From positions 1 to 32,532 of IMG/VR virus record IMGVR_UViG_3300028571_002496: DNA of 32,532 nt; one strand, 5' to 3'. This DNA is from a virus. How positions within the stretch are numbered: the stretch's first letter is position 1; each line of letters opens with the position of its first letter. The notes under the pieces were generated by a model. That model was given only the letters and a program-made list of their open reading frames with translations, did not search any database and was not told where the DNA came from. Position numbers and translations under genes: made by a program. Shown here piece after piece: positions 1 through 7,406 of the stretch.

Positions 1-6
1 ATAGTT

Positions 7-261
7 TTAATTAAAATCGTTAGAAAATGAATTGGAAAACGAACCCGATTGAGGAACGTTTGTGGCTAATTGAATACTTTCCGCTTGAAAAAAAGCAACT
101 ATTTTAGTATTCAATGGCTGTGGAACTTCAATCGCCTGAGGCAAAACCGATAATGATTTTAGCCCATTCAGGTGCAGTAAAGCAAATAAGCCTTCAATAC
201 TTCCAGTGTGTTGAATTGTCAAATCAATTATAGATTGGCCGTTGTTAACTTTAGCTTGCAT
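7..261 (-). CDS. LysM-like small tail/baseplate protein
   Basis: An 84-residue protein at the distal end of the baseplate cluster. The first half reads like a short LysM-type or tail protein X-type repeat: an N-terminal VNNGQSIIDLTIQHTGS stretch, then FALLHLNGL, then a prediction-poor PQAIEVPQP linker. Small LysM-like proteins sit beside baseplate genes in many contractile-tailed phages and are thought to help baseplate assembly or peptidoglycan contact. The ATG at 259-261 lies one base from the stop of the upstream gene, so it is translationally linked to it. The assignment rests on pattern and position only; the tail operon continues past the left edge. Confidence 0.55.
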   Translation of the reverse strand: MQAKVNNGQSIIDLTIQHTGSIEGLFALLHLNGLKSLSVLPQAIEVPQPLNTKIVAFFQAESIQLATNVPQSGSFSNSFSNDFN

Positions 262-262
262 T

Positions 263-772
263 TTAATAAGTTTGAATTGAATACTTCATTCCTGGTAATC
301 GAAAGGTGTCAACATCTCGCCTTAACGCATCTTCATTGAAAACAAGAGCCACAGGAACTTCTACAATAAAGTCCTCAATGTCATCTATTTCAGATTCATT
401 GAATAAATAAACGTCCTCGCCATCAGGTAATAAGTCCGCATCGTCGCCGTCGGGGTCGTCAACATTCCAGATGTATAGGTTTTCGTTGTCTTCATTAGCG
501 TTAAAAATATACGTGTTTTGTTCCTGTTCCACGTCCGCTATTCGAATCATCCTATCGGTTGGGTCGTGCTGATCATTGAGGTAGTGCTCTATGTAAATTT
601 TGAGTTCATTGAATTTCAAACGATAATTTGTGGCATTATAAAGCGCGGTTGATTCCGTTTGAACTGTATCGATAGAAGCGGTCGCGACGGTCAGCCAAGC
701 ACTAATTAAAGTGCGTCGCAAAACCATTGGCAACAACAAAGTCGTGAGTAATATGAAATCAATATAAATCAT
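263..772 (-). CDS. Bacteroidota-type baseplate wedge protein (Mu gp48-position)
   Basis: A 169-residue protein directly after the baseplate J-like gene, the slot held in Mu by gp48. The N-terminus has a hydrophobic LLLPMVLRR start and an aromatic stretch NYRLKFNELKIYIEHYLN followed by DRMIRI. That pattern, in which a tail protein reads its nearest neighbour through a short helix and a conserved LND-DxxxRxI block, recurs in Bacteroidota contractile tail loci. The middle is very acidic (about residues 94-140, many Asp and Glu). Its start overlaps the preceding stop as ATGA (769-772). No enzymatic motif is visible. Structural baseplate role is inferred from order, not from a named family. Confidence 0.55.
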   Translation of the reverse strand: MIYIDFILLTTLLLPMVLRRTLISAWLTVATASIDTVQTESTALYNATNYRLKFNELKIYIEHYLNDQHDPTDRMIRIADVEQEQNTYIFNANEDNENLYIWNVDDPDGDDADLLPDGEDVYLFNESEIDDIEDFIVEVPVALVFNEDALRRDVDTFRLPGMKYSIQTY

Positions 773-1626
773 GGTACCAGATATGTGATTGTTGCAGAAA
801 GTGGGAAATCTTCATCTATTTGGAAATACCCAGCATTCGGTGTAAAATAGTCATTGATTGCAGCGTAAGGAGTTAAGCCATACTTCGAAGCAGCGCTTTC
901 AAATACAGGGTTTGAAACACCAGTCGCTTGTTGGATTTTATCCGTTAGCTCAGTTACTGAAAACACACCATTAAAGTTCAACCCTTTACAATAAGCGTTG
1001 ATTGCATCTTCAACAGGTTTAACGGATGTGTCTGAAAGCAACTCGCCTGAGTCATTCATCACCAAAGGGTTGATATAAACGCGGTAATAGATTTTTAATA
1101 AATCTGCAGGTCGACTTACAATTGATAATTTTACTCCTGGTGGCTTCAAGAGTTTAATATATGTTACAAATGGTGTTAGTTCGCTTGGGTCACTCAACTG
1201 CTCAGGCTCACCAGAACCGTTTAGCTTAGCAACTTTTAAAACAACAATATTTCCAACTTCCGAAGCTGAGGCTAATTTCACAATTTGAAGTTCCTCATCA
1301 ATTGTAGCGTATTTGTAGGCATCGTCTTGATAAACTAAATCATCTCCCAATTGAAACTTTTTAGCATTTGCAACCAATGAGGGCAAGTTCCAAGGCTTCA
1401 ACTCAAATTCTTTAACGGCCATCCATGTTTTGTGATCGTCGAATATTTTTTCAAGCGTCCAAATTGAAACAGCAATAATATAAAACAAAATCGCCTCAAA
1501 ACTTACGATTGAAAATTCATCTTCAAACACCGCTCCCGGTGCAAGGTCATAATGCGCTTGAATGGTTGCGTTTGCCATAAAGTTGGTGCGCAATTCTTGG
1601 TTGATTATAGTGAGTTCTCTAGCCAT
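769..1626 (-). CDS. Baseplate J-like protein (Mu gp47-like)
   Basis: A 285-residue baseplate wedge protein. The N-terminal third (MARELTIINQELRTNF, then the hydrophobic FSIVSFEAILFYIIAVSIW, residues about 38-60) and the C-terminal half (VYINPLVMNDSGELL, then PVEDAINAYCKGLNFNGVF and LTDKIQQATGV) match the organisation of baseplate J/gp47 proteins in Bacteroidota prophages. These line the baseplate ring and connect wedge to tube hub. It follows the gp46-like gene by one base and overlaps the next gene by four bases. Database records sometimes label such proteins oddly, but the wedge position between gp46-like and gp48-like genes supports the call. Confidence 0.75.
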   Translation of the reverse strand: MARELTIINQELRTNFMANATIQAHYDLAPGAVFEDEFSIVSFEAILFYIIAVSIWTLEKIFDDHKTWMAVKEFELKPWNLPSLVANAKKFQLGDDLVYQDDAYKYATIDEELQIVKLASASEVGNIVVLKVAKLNGSGEPEQLSDPSELTPFVTYIKLLKPPGVKLSIVSRPADLLKIYYRVYINPLVMNDSGELLSDTSVKPVEDAINAYCKGLNFNGVFSVTELTDKIQQATGVSNPVFESAASKYGLTPYAAINDYFTPNAGYFQIDEDFPLSATITYLVP

Positions 1627-1627
1627 T

Positions 1628-1963
1628 TTAATAATTTGCTTTAATGGATATTTTATTCGTTTGGTAAAGCTTCAGTTCTGTAATGGTCAAACCATCCGCA
1701 GCGAAGTTCTTTCTAATCTTGTGGCGCATCGCTAATAAGTCAGCACCCAGTAACATATCATTTATTCCAACTCCGATTGTTGGGCGTTCTTTCAACTCTC
1801 CTGGTTGCAAGATGAGAAGTAAAGCCTTATTCTGTTCCAACGTTGAACCAATCGACAAACCGCTTACAATTTTACCTTCAGAATCGCGCTTGATATCAAC
1901 TTTTAAGTCGCACAATTCTGAACCGTCATTCGTGTCGTTTAATTGGATGGCGTAACCTTTCAT
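1628..1963 (-). CDS. Baseplate wedge protein, gp46/gp25-like
   Basis: A 111-residue protein in the slot of Mu gp46 or P2 W. The central part ILQPGELKERPTIGVGI is the recognisable signature of the gp25-like fold: a loop that reads as leucine-glutamine, a short gap, then a conserved pattern around PTIGVG, followed by LLGADLLAMRHKIRKNFAADGL. It is thought to be the first wedge component, tethering the sheath to the baseplate. The ATG (1961-1963) overlaps the stop of the spike gene, and the next gene begins immediately afterwards, so the whole baseplate set is translationally coupled. Confidence 0.75.
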   Translation of the reverse strand: MKGYAIQLNDTNDGSELCDLKVDIKRDSEGKIVSGLSIGSTLEQNKALLLILQPGELKERPTIGVGINDMLLGADLLAMRHKIRKNFAADGLTITELKLYQTNKISIKANY

Positions 1964-2475
1964 TTTAAAAGAGATTTAAACTTGGTTTCAAATAGATTTA
2001 AATTTGGAAGCATCGCAGGATTTGCAGTCGTTGGTGTTGGTGCTCCAGCAGGGTTTACATAAAGCACACTAAAATTCTGCATTAATGTTTTCAACTCGCC
2101 AAACACATCCACCAAACTCACTTGATTGTTTTTAATCATAACCTTTTTATCAGTTGAGTCAATCAACACCTCTAAGCCGTTTTGCGAATAAGAAATAGTT
2201 TCAATTTCATCAATCTGAATAATTGCTAAATCGTCTAAATCTCCAGTCAATGAAATCATTCTTACTAGCGTTCCCTTCTTTGGCGTTAGCAATAAACAGT
2301 TACTAGAGCCGTCGATACTTGCCTTTAAACGTACATCGGGAACTTCTAATGAGTCACCTACTTTAACCGTGCAAGAATCACCTTCAACCGAAATAACCTC
2401 GCCCATAATTGGCAAGTTGGAAGCAGTTCCCACTATTTCCTTCAGTAATCGTTTTATTTCGGCGTACTTGCTCAT
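1960..2475 (-). CDS. Baseplate spike/puncturing protein (Mu gp45-like)
   Basis: A 171-residue protein whose N-terminal half looks like an OB-fold of the gp45/gpV kind: IMGEVISVEGDSCTVKVGD followed by VPDVRLKAS and a loop with GTLVRMISLTGDLDDLAII. After this comes a short repetitive beta stretch (LEVLIDSTDKKVMIKNN, residues about 107-123), as in the beta-helical spike that pierces the outer membrane. The C-terminus is a Pro/Thr-rich segment and helix. Gene order hub, spike, gp46, gp47 is the Mu order. It overlaps both neighbours by four bases. No metal-binding tip motif is seen. Confidence 0.75.
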   Translation of the reverse strand: MSKYAEIKRLLKEIVGTASNLPIMGEVISVEGDSCTVKVGDSLEVPDVRLKASIDGSSNCLLLTPKKGTLVRMISLTGDLDDLAIIQIDEIETISYSQNGLEVLIDSTDKKVMIKNNQVSLVDVFGELKTLMQNFSVLYVNPAGAPTPTTANPAMLPNLNLFETKFKSLLK

Positions 2476-3455
2476 AATCTAATTCCTAATTGAATGGTTC
2501 TACTTCCTCCAGCGTCTGAAAAGTTCGTTTCAACACTTGTGCAATAGTAATTTCCTGCCTTTGGATTCTCACCCTTTTCATTCTTGTAATCATCGTCGGA
2601 GAAGTGAACCGTGTAAGTGGGCTCGCAGTAAGGAATCAACCATCCTGTAAATGAGCCTTCGTAACGATTACCACTTCTGAGTAACATTTCAGCATCAACC
2701 AAACTCTCCAAACCTTTTTGAGAGGTTGCAGAAACGGTTCGGGTTATTTTGTCACCTCCTTCAATGCCAGCTTTTGCGGTCAATTTCTTGCCGTCTTTAC
2801 CTGTGCATTCGATGTTAATTTCAATCTTTTTATCTTCTGGTTTCTTATACTCAAGCGAAGCACTTTCCACATTTTGTTGCATGCGGTATTTCACTTGACC
2901 TGTTTTCAAAAGATAAGGCGCATGAATGTGTAATTCCTTCAGCTCGGTATTGAAAAAGATATTCACCTTCAATTCCTCCACCAATTTTAACAGCACATCG
3001 TAAGCCGTTGCTTGGTAAATAGTGAATTTTTCATACGTGAAATCAAAATCGCACACAACGGCGTAACTCTTATCCACCTGGTCTACTAAATACTGCGCTA
3101 TTGTTTTCACAGTCGGCAACTTGAATATCTTATCCGGAACAGATTTACGGAAAACAAAAAGCGCATCCTCGCAGTTGATCACAAGCGCATTTGAATTATT
3201 TGTTATTTCAGTAATGAAACCTACAAACTCCGTTTTTAAATTAGAGTCGTAACCTAGTTTAATCGTAACTGCAGTTCCACGATTGATTTTATCTTCAATC
3301 TTCAAAACGGTATTTAACACCGATTCGGGAAGTACAATTGTAGCCGTGTCCGCAAGGTTCTCAACTGATTTTTTGATATTTACAGACGCGAGCAACTGCA
3401 ACTTGAATTTCTTCCCGTTGTTATTAAATTGTATGTCGTAGTTCAAACTGTACAT
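2472..3455 (-). CDS. Baseplate hub protein (Mu gp44 / gpD-like)
   Basis: A 327-residue hub protein. Features consistent with the late-control-D/gp44 family: an N-terminal beta-rich domain that opens with repeated NNNGKKFKLQLLASVNIKKS, followed by VTIKLGYD and FVGFITEI (first barrel), then a middle domain LVEELKVNIFFNTELKELHI and a second barrel ending GNRYEGSFTGWLIPYCEPTY. The C-terminus PKAGNYYCTSVETNF plus a terminal beta strand closes the trimeric hub on which the spike sits. It lies between DUF6046 and the spike, with overlapping start and stop on both sides. Confidence 0.8.
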   Translation of the reverse strand: MYSLNYDIQFNNNGKKFKLQLLASVNIKKSVENLADTATIVLPESVLNTVLKIEDKINRGTAVTIKLGYDSNLKTEFVGFITEITNNSNALVINCEDALFVFRKSVPDKIFKLPTVKTIAQYLVDQVDKSYAVVCDFDFTYEKFTIYQATAYDVLLKLVEELKVNIFFNTELKELHIHAPYLLKTGQVKYRMQQNVESASLEYKKPEDKKIEINIECTGKDGKKLTAKAGIEGGDKITRTVSATSQKGLESLVDAEMLLRSGNRYEGSFTGWLIPYCEPTYTVHFSDDDYKNEKGENPKAGNYYCTSVETNFSDAGGSRTIQLGIRL

Positions 3456-4126
3456 TAGTCAATTTCTAATAAAAGTTCGCTCGTAAAATCACTTAAACAT
3501 TGAATTTCGTAGGCCTGTACATTCTCACCTTTTGTGAACGGGAATGAGAATGATTTTACAACTACTCGGTTAATTCCAAGCAATTGTAAGGGCTCGCAAT
3601 AAAGTTCAATTCCTGCAGGGTGCGTGCAAAATTCCTTTAAGCGCTCAAATTGTTCAATAGGATAGCAGTCCTCAACGCTTCCAGTTTCAACTGCTCCAAT
3701 CATTACTCCAGTAATAGTAATTTCATAGTCATCTTGTGACCAGTGCTCTTTGACAGTTCCAACAAAGTTTTTTGCCTTTGCCACTTTTCTTGTAATAATT
3801 GAATTGCCACCCGAAATGGAAATCATTGGCTCGTAAGGAAATTGGTAGGCCTGATTTGTTCCTGGTCGCGAAAAAGTAAGTGGAAAGAAATGAGAGGGCA
3901 ATGAATTTTTATCTGCCTGCCAATTATTCAAATCTTTATAATCATTGTAGGCAATATCAATCATTTCGTCTCTAGTACTCGTTCCAAAAAATGGAATCGG
4001 AATCACAGGCAATACACGTTTCGACAATTCATTTTGAACTGTAGCAAAACGCGGTAAGCTTTCAGCTACTTTAGAGCCAACCAATGAAGCAAATATGATT
4101 TGATTTTTATCCATTTTATCCCACAT
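3455..4126 (-). CDS. DUF6046 domain tail protein
   Basis: A 223-residue protein of the DUF6046 type, which is found between tape measure and hub in Bacteroidota prophages, the slot of Mu gp43. The conserved central part includes PLTFSRPGTNQAYQFPYEPM and ITRKVAKAKNFVGTVKEHW followed by YEITITGVMIG. A second half with FTHPAGIEL-like and VVKSFSFPFTKG strands follows. Role is probably the distal tail ring or a hub adaptor. Two in-frame ATGs compete: 4124-4126, overlapping the tape-measure stop, and 4112-4114, lying just after it. Neither has a clear ribosome binding site. Confidence 0.75.
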   Translation of the reverse strand: MWDKMDKNQIIFASLVGSKVAESLPRFATVQNELSKRVLPVIPIPFFGTSTRDEMIDIAYNDYKDLNNWQADKNSLPSHFFPLTFSRPGTNQAYQFPYEPMISISGGNSIITRKVAKAKNFVGTVKEHWSQDDYEITITGVMIGAVETGSVEDCYPIEQFERLKEFCTHPAGIELYCEPLQLLGINRVVVKSFSFPFTKGENVQAYEIQCLSDFTSELLLEID

Positions 4127-6377
4127 TTGTTACGGCCATTCCCAAAGTACGCAATAGAGCATCGCCCACTTGCTGTTCAATTTGGTCTGCGCTATTTTGT
4201 AAATCAGTTGCTCTAACAACCAAACTTTCCACCACATTCTTAAAGTTTAGGTTGATGGTTGTTTGTTTTGTGCCTCCCGTTGCGATTGCTTCGTTGGTTG
4301 CCGTTGCCTTTCCAGTTCCACCGCCTTTAGGGTCTCCTCCAAGTCCTAAACCATCTGGAGTAAAAGTGGTTGGGTTTAATTTCTTTTGTAAATCAGTTAT
4401 TTTTTTCTGCAGGTATTTATAACCTTCAGAACCGATTGCTTTTTTTGCTTTAAATCCCTCTAGCCTTTGAATTTCTGCTTGAATTGACGACTCCGTATTT
4501 AGAGGATTAACCTTGGCCATTGGTGCGTTTATCTTGGCGCTTGCAATTCCACTTGCTTTTGCAGGATCATCCACAAGGTTTAATTTCTTGCGCATATCGG
4601 CAATTTTCTCAACTCCTTTTCCTGCTAAATGTGCCATTCCTGGAATCTTCGATAAAAGCTTCAGTAATTGTTGAACCGGGTAAAGAACAGCATCTAAAAG
4701 AACAATTCCAATTCGTTTTAATCCTCCTAAAATTCCACCTGCAGTAAATGCTTGCTTCACACTTTCCCAATTGCGTTTGAGCGCCATAATGCCATTTATT
4801 ACCCAGCCGATTGGTCCCATGATTAACAAAATAGCCGCTCCCCATTCTTCGTACTTTTTAATACAAGCAACGATTAAGGCAATCAATGCTACGATGGCAA
4901 TGATTATTAATCCAATTGGATTTGCTAGCATGGCAGCGTTTAGTGCTGTTTGTGCTCCAGTGAGTAATTTTGTGACACCTGTAACTGCACCTGTCCAAAA
5001 TGCTTGTGCCTTTTGTGCAATTGTTTGAGCGGTAATTGCTCCTGTAAAAAGGCCTGTAACAAAAGCAATAGCAACTTTACTTTTATTCATGATTGCTTCT
5101 TTTGCAATCAAAACATCAAGCCAAAAGTTCTGAAGCTTTTCTTTTGAGGTCAAAAAGGAAACGGCACTTCCAAGAAACGAAACACTACTTGAAAGCATCA
5201 TATAAATTGGCTGGAGTGAGGCAATGTCTCTAGCTACATTTCCAATAACTCCTAAGTAGCCAATCATTCCACCCGATGCATTAAAAATCGATATTTTGAA
5301 ATTGTCAACTTGTGCTTGAAGTTTTTTCATTTGAGCCTCTGGTGTTTTCATCGCTATTGCCGCCTGATCAAATGCCGTGTTTGTGCCAGTAATTTTTTGA
5401 CGCAATTTATCTTGAGCATCAACTGAATCCAATAATATATTTGCAGATGCAGCATTTTCAACTCCAAATACTTGAGCCATTATTGTTGCATCTCCTTGTG
5501 CCTTTTTTAATTCTCGTAAGCGCGTTGTAAAAGGAAGCGAAGTGTCTGAGACAATATTCATGTTAACACCCAATGCCTTTAACTTTTCAGCCGCTTCTTT
5601 CGGTATAATGTCAGCACCAGCCATTTTACCCAAGATATTTCTCAACCCTGTTCCGGCTTGTTCGCCCTCTTTACCTCCAGCTGCCATTGCTTGCAGTGCA
5701 GCGTTTAATTCTTCAAAGGTTAACTTAGATTGTTTTGCCTGAACTCCTGAAACTTTCAATGCTTGTGTGATACCTGGAACCTCCGCCGCTCCTTCTTTAG
5801 CACCTGCCGCCATGATATTCATCATACGTGTCATTTCTTTTTGTGCTGTAATTGGGTTAGATAAATCCACGCCATATTGAAGCATAGAAGTTGTGAGTGC
5901 GTCAGTTGCTGCCATTGCATCGCCTCCCATTGTTTTGGATAGAATTCTTACATTCTTTTCCATTCCGGAAAGTGCTTGAGGAACTTTAGCAATATCAGGG
6001 CCTAAACGTGATAATATTACTTTGTAAGATTCTAATGATTCGGAGGCAGTACCGCCAAATTCTTGTGCTGAGGCGCGTGCCTTTGCGCCCAATTCATCTA
6101 ACTTTTTTCCAGTTACACCAGTAATTGCTGATAAATCGGCAAGAGAACTTGAGTATTGAAGCCCAGGCTGTGCAATAGATGAAAGCGCATTACTCACGTT
6201 TTCTATTGCTCCTACCATTGCGTTAAAATTTAGGGCTCTAAATTTGTTCATTGAACCAGTCGCCTTATTAATGGCTTCATCAACTTTTACAAATCCAGCA
6301 TTCACACCATTTATCGTGGCCTGAAGTTTATTACCATCAATGTTAAATTTTATATTGAAATCAACGCTAGTTGCCAT
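4116..6377 (-). CDS. Tail tape measure protein
   Basis: A 753-residue protein, the longest gene of the tail operon. The N-terminal part (about residues 60-340) has the TP901-type tape measure core: SLADLSAITGVTGKKLDELG, the recurring Ala/Gly-rich helices around TASESLESYKVILSRLGPDI and NAALQAMAAGGKEGEQAGTG. The middle (about 440-535) holds hydrophobic segments, notably IGLIIIAIVALIALIVA and ILLIMGPIGWVINGIMAL, thought to insert into the host membrane on ejection. The C-terminus is a Gly/Thr-rich linker and a helix. Length suggests a short tail. It is preceded by the chaperone pair and a plus-strand insertion. Confidence 0.9.
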   Translation of the reverse strand: MATSVDFNIKFNIDGNKLQATINGVNAGFVKVDEAINKATGSMNKFRALNFNAMVGAIENVSNALSSIAQPGLQYSSSLADLSAITGVTGKKLDELGAKARASAQEFGGTASESLESYKVILSRLGPDIAKVPQALSGMEKNVRILSKTMGGDAMAATDALTTSMLQYGVDLSNPITAQKEMTRMMNIMAAGAKEGAAEVPGITQALKVSGVQAKQSKLTFEELNAALQAMAAGGKEGEQAGTGLRNILGKMAGADIIPKEAAEKLKALGVNMNIVSDTSLPFTTRLRELKKAQGDATIMAQVFGVENAASANILLDSVDAQDKLRQKITGTNTAFDQAAIAMKTPEAQMKKLQAQVDNFKISIFNASGGMIGYLGVIGNVARDIASLQPIYMMLSSSVSFLGSAVSFLTSKEKLQNFWLDVLIAKEAIMNKSKVAIAFVTGLFTGAITAQTIAQKAQAFWTGAVTGVTKLLTGAQTALNAAMLANPIGLIIIAIVALIALIVACIKKYEEWGAAILLIMGPIGWVINGIMALKRNWESVKQAFTAGGILGGLKRIGIVLLDAVLYPVQQLLKLLSKIPGMAHLAGKGVEKIADMRKKLNLVDDPAKASGIASAKINAPMAKVNPLNTESSIQAEIQRLEGFKAKKAIGSEGYKYLQKKITDLQKKLNPTTFTPDGLGLGGDPKGGGTGKATATNEAIATGGTKQTTINLNFKNVVESLVVRATDLQNSADQIEQQVGDALLRTLGMAVTNVG

Positions 6378-6410
6378 TTTTGTTTAATTTTAACCCATAA
6401 ATAATTCGAT

Positions 6411-6512
6411 ATGATGATTTTAGGTGTTATTGTAGGAATAATGATTTTCGGTCCATTGGTATTCACTTTGTACACAAAAGGAATTGATGAGGCAGATGAT
6501 TATTTCAAATAA
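6411..6512 (+). CDS. 33-residue membrane protein, antisense moron-like insert
   Basis: A tiny plus-strand gene lying in the 141-base gap between the tail-chaperone extension and the tape measure, both of which are on the minus strand. The product begins MMILGVIVGIMIFGPLVF (one hydrophobic helix, residues about 2-20) and ends with an acidic GIDEADDYFK tail. Its stop codon sits exactly at the foot of a strong hairpin with a U-tract, which supports expression as an independent unit, the layout of a phage moron. A TTTG at 6379-6382 and a TAATTCG at 6402-6408 could be a weak Bacteroidota promoter, too close to the ATG to be convincing. Function unknown. Confidence 0.5.
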   Translation: MMILGVIVGIMIFGPLVFTLYTKGIDEADDYFK

Positions 6513-6543
6513 AAGAGGCTAAGTTCGCTCAGCCTCTTTTTTT
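6511..6543 (+). terminator. Rho-independent terminator after the small plus-strand gene
   Basis: A 13-pair stem with one A-C mismatch: the left arm starts AAAAGAGGCT and the right arm ends AGCCTCTTTT, closed by a TTCG loop at 6524-6527, then a run of seven T on the plus strand. It lies directly after the stop of the 33-residue gene. On the minus strand it overlaps the end of the chaperone extension and has only a short T-run, so it is best read as a plus-strand terminator, though it could slow minus-strand transcription into the tape measure. Confidence 0.75.
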
Positions 6544-6716
6544 CTAATATATTTCAACTCATTTAATCGCATTGCCCATTCTTCATCAGACAACTCGTCA
6601 GGCTCTGAAATATGCATGTAGTATCGAAGATTAGCATTTGCAATTCTTATCGAATCTACCTTTTCGTCTGTGATTTCAGTAGCCTTTAGTACTTTTCCAT
6701 CGAGGACTCTTTTACC
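6519..6716 (-). CDS. Tail chaperone extension (GT-like second frame)
   Basis: An open frame of 65 codons in the -1 frame relative to the upstream chaperone, overlapping its last ten codons. No ATG, GTG or TTG start lies near its beginning; the first ATG would leave only 32 residues. The product contains ITDEKVDSIRIANANLRYY and ends LSDEEWAMRLNELKYIRKKE, the helical, charged type of sequence usual for the second half of tail assembly chaperones just before the tape measure. This fits the widely conserved G/GT arrangement, in which a minority of ribosomes shift -1 near the end of the first gene. Possible slip points are GGAAAAG (6692-6698) and GTAAAAG; neither is a classical heptamer. Confidence 0.6.
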   Translation of the reverse strand, partial: GKRVLDGKVLKATEITDEKVDSIRIANANLRYYMHISEPDELSDEEWAMRLNELKYIRKKEAERT

Positions 6717-6979
6717 TCAATGATGTTTGCAATTTGCTGGCTCGTGCCCAAGAAGTAATCATCGTCGTTAATCAATTCCTTATCTCCTTCTACGAAGCAA
6801 GCATTCATAATCGACTCGTTGAATTTCATTGGGTCTTTTGCTCCTGCCAAACTCGCATAAGATAATTCTTTACGATTTGGTGCTCTGAAAACTGCGGCTT
6901 TACCTTCCACTTTAATAAAGTAGAATTTGCCATACTTAGCCTTTAATTCTGCTATTTTTTCGGGTGTTAATTCGTACAT
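6686..6979 (-). CDS. Tail assembly chaperone (G-like)
   Basis: A 97-residue protein between the tube gene and the tape measure. It begins MYELTPEKIAELKAKYGKFY, continues with VEGKAAVFRAPNRKELSYAS and a helical segment PMKFNESIMNACFVEG, and resembles the small chaperones that wrap the tape measure during tail assembly, such as Mu gp41. It starts one base after the tube gene ends. A second frame continues past its stop (6519-6716), as expected for a frameshifted G/GT pair. Confidence 0.65.
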   Translation of the reverse strand: MYELTPEKIAELKAKYGKFYFIKVEGKAAVFRAPNRKELSYASLAGAKDPMKFNESIMNACFVEGDKELINDDDYFLGTSQQIANIIEVKESSMEKY

Positions 6980-6980
6980 C

Positions 6981-7388
6981 TTAAATATTATTTTGCACTC
7001 TTAGTGCGATGAATGGTAAAGTGATTTCCATGAATTTGTCGCCTTGCTTCAATTCTTTTGCCGCTTCTGTGAAACGTAAACCAACGATTCGGTCGGTTCT
7101 GGACACATCAGGTGGGTTGCCATAGTTCACTTCAGCATCTAAGCTCAAGCCCATGATTGAACCATTACCAGCATTTTCCAAAGCCAACAGCTCTGATTGT
7201 AACAAAGTAACTTCTCCTTCAATAGCCACGTTACCCGATTGGATGCTGTGTGGATTGCGACCTTTTGCGTAGATGGGCTCGCGCTCTATTTTCTCTGAGT
7301 ATTTAACACCACGAAAACCTGTGATGTCGTTACCTCCTAAAATGAGCGTTAAGTCTGCCCACTCGTATTGTCTTGTATCAAATGACAT
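6981..7388 (-). CDS. Tail tube protein
   Basis: A 135-residue protein directly after the sheath gene, the position of the Mu tube protein gpM. The sequence is beta-rich: YEWADLTLILGGNDITGFRG, then a central IQSGNVAIEGEVTLLQSELL and a C-terminal beta strand FMEITLPFIALRVQ. The same small-tube layout is seen in Bacteroidota contractile prophages. Assigned from order and composition more than from a specific motif. The gene is separated from the sheath by 18 bases. Confidence 0.7.
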   Translation of the reverse strand: MSFDTRQYEWADLTLILGGNDITGFRGVKYSEKIEREPIYAKGRNPHSIQSGNVAIEGEVTLLQSELLALENAGNGSIMGLSLDAEVNYGNPPDVSRTDRIVGLRFTEAAKELKQGDKFMEITLPFIALRVQNNI

Positions 7389-7406
7389 TTTAAATGTATT
7401 TAAAGA

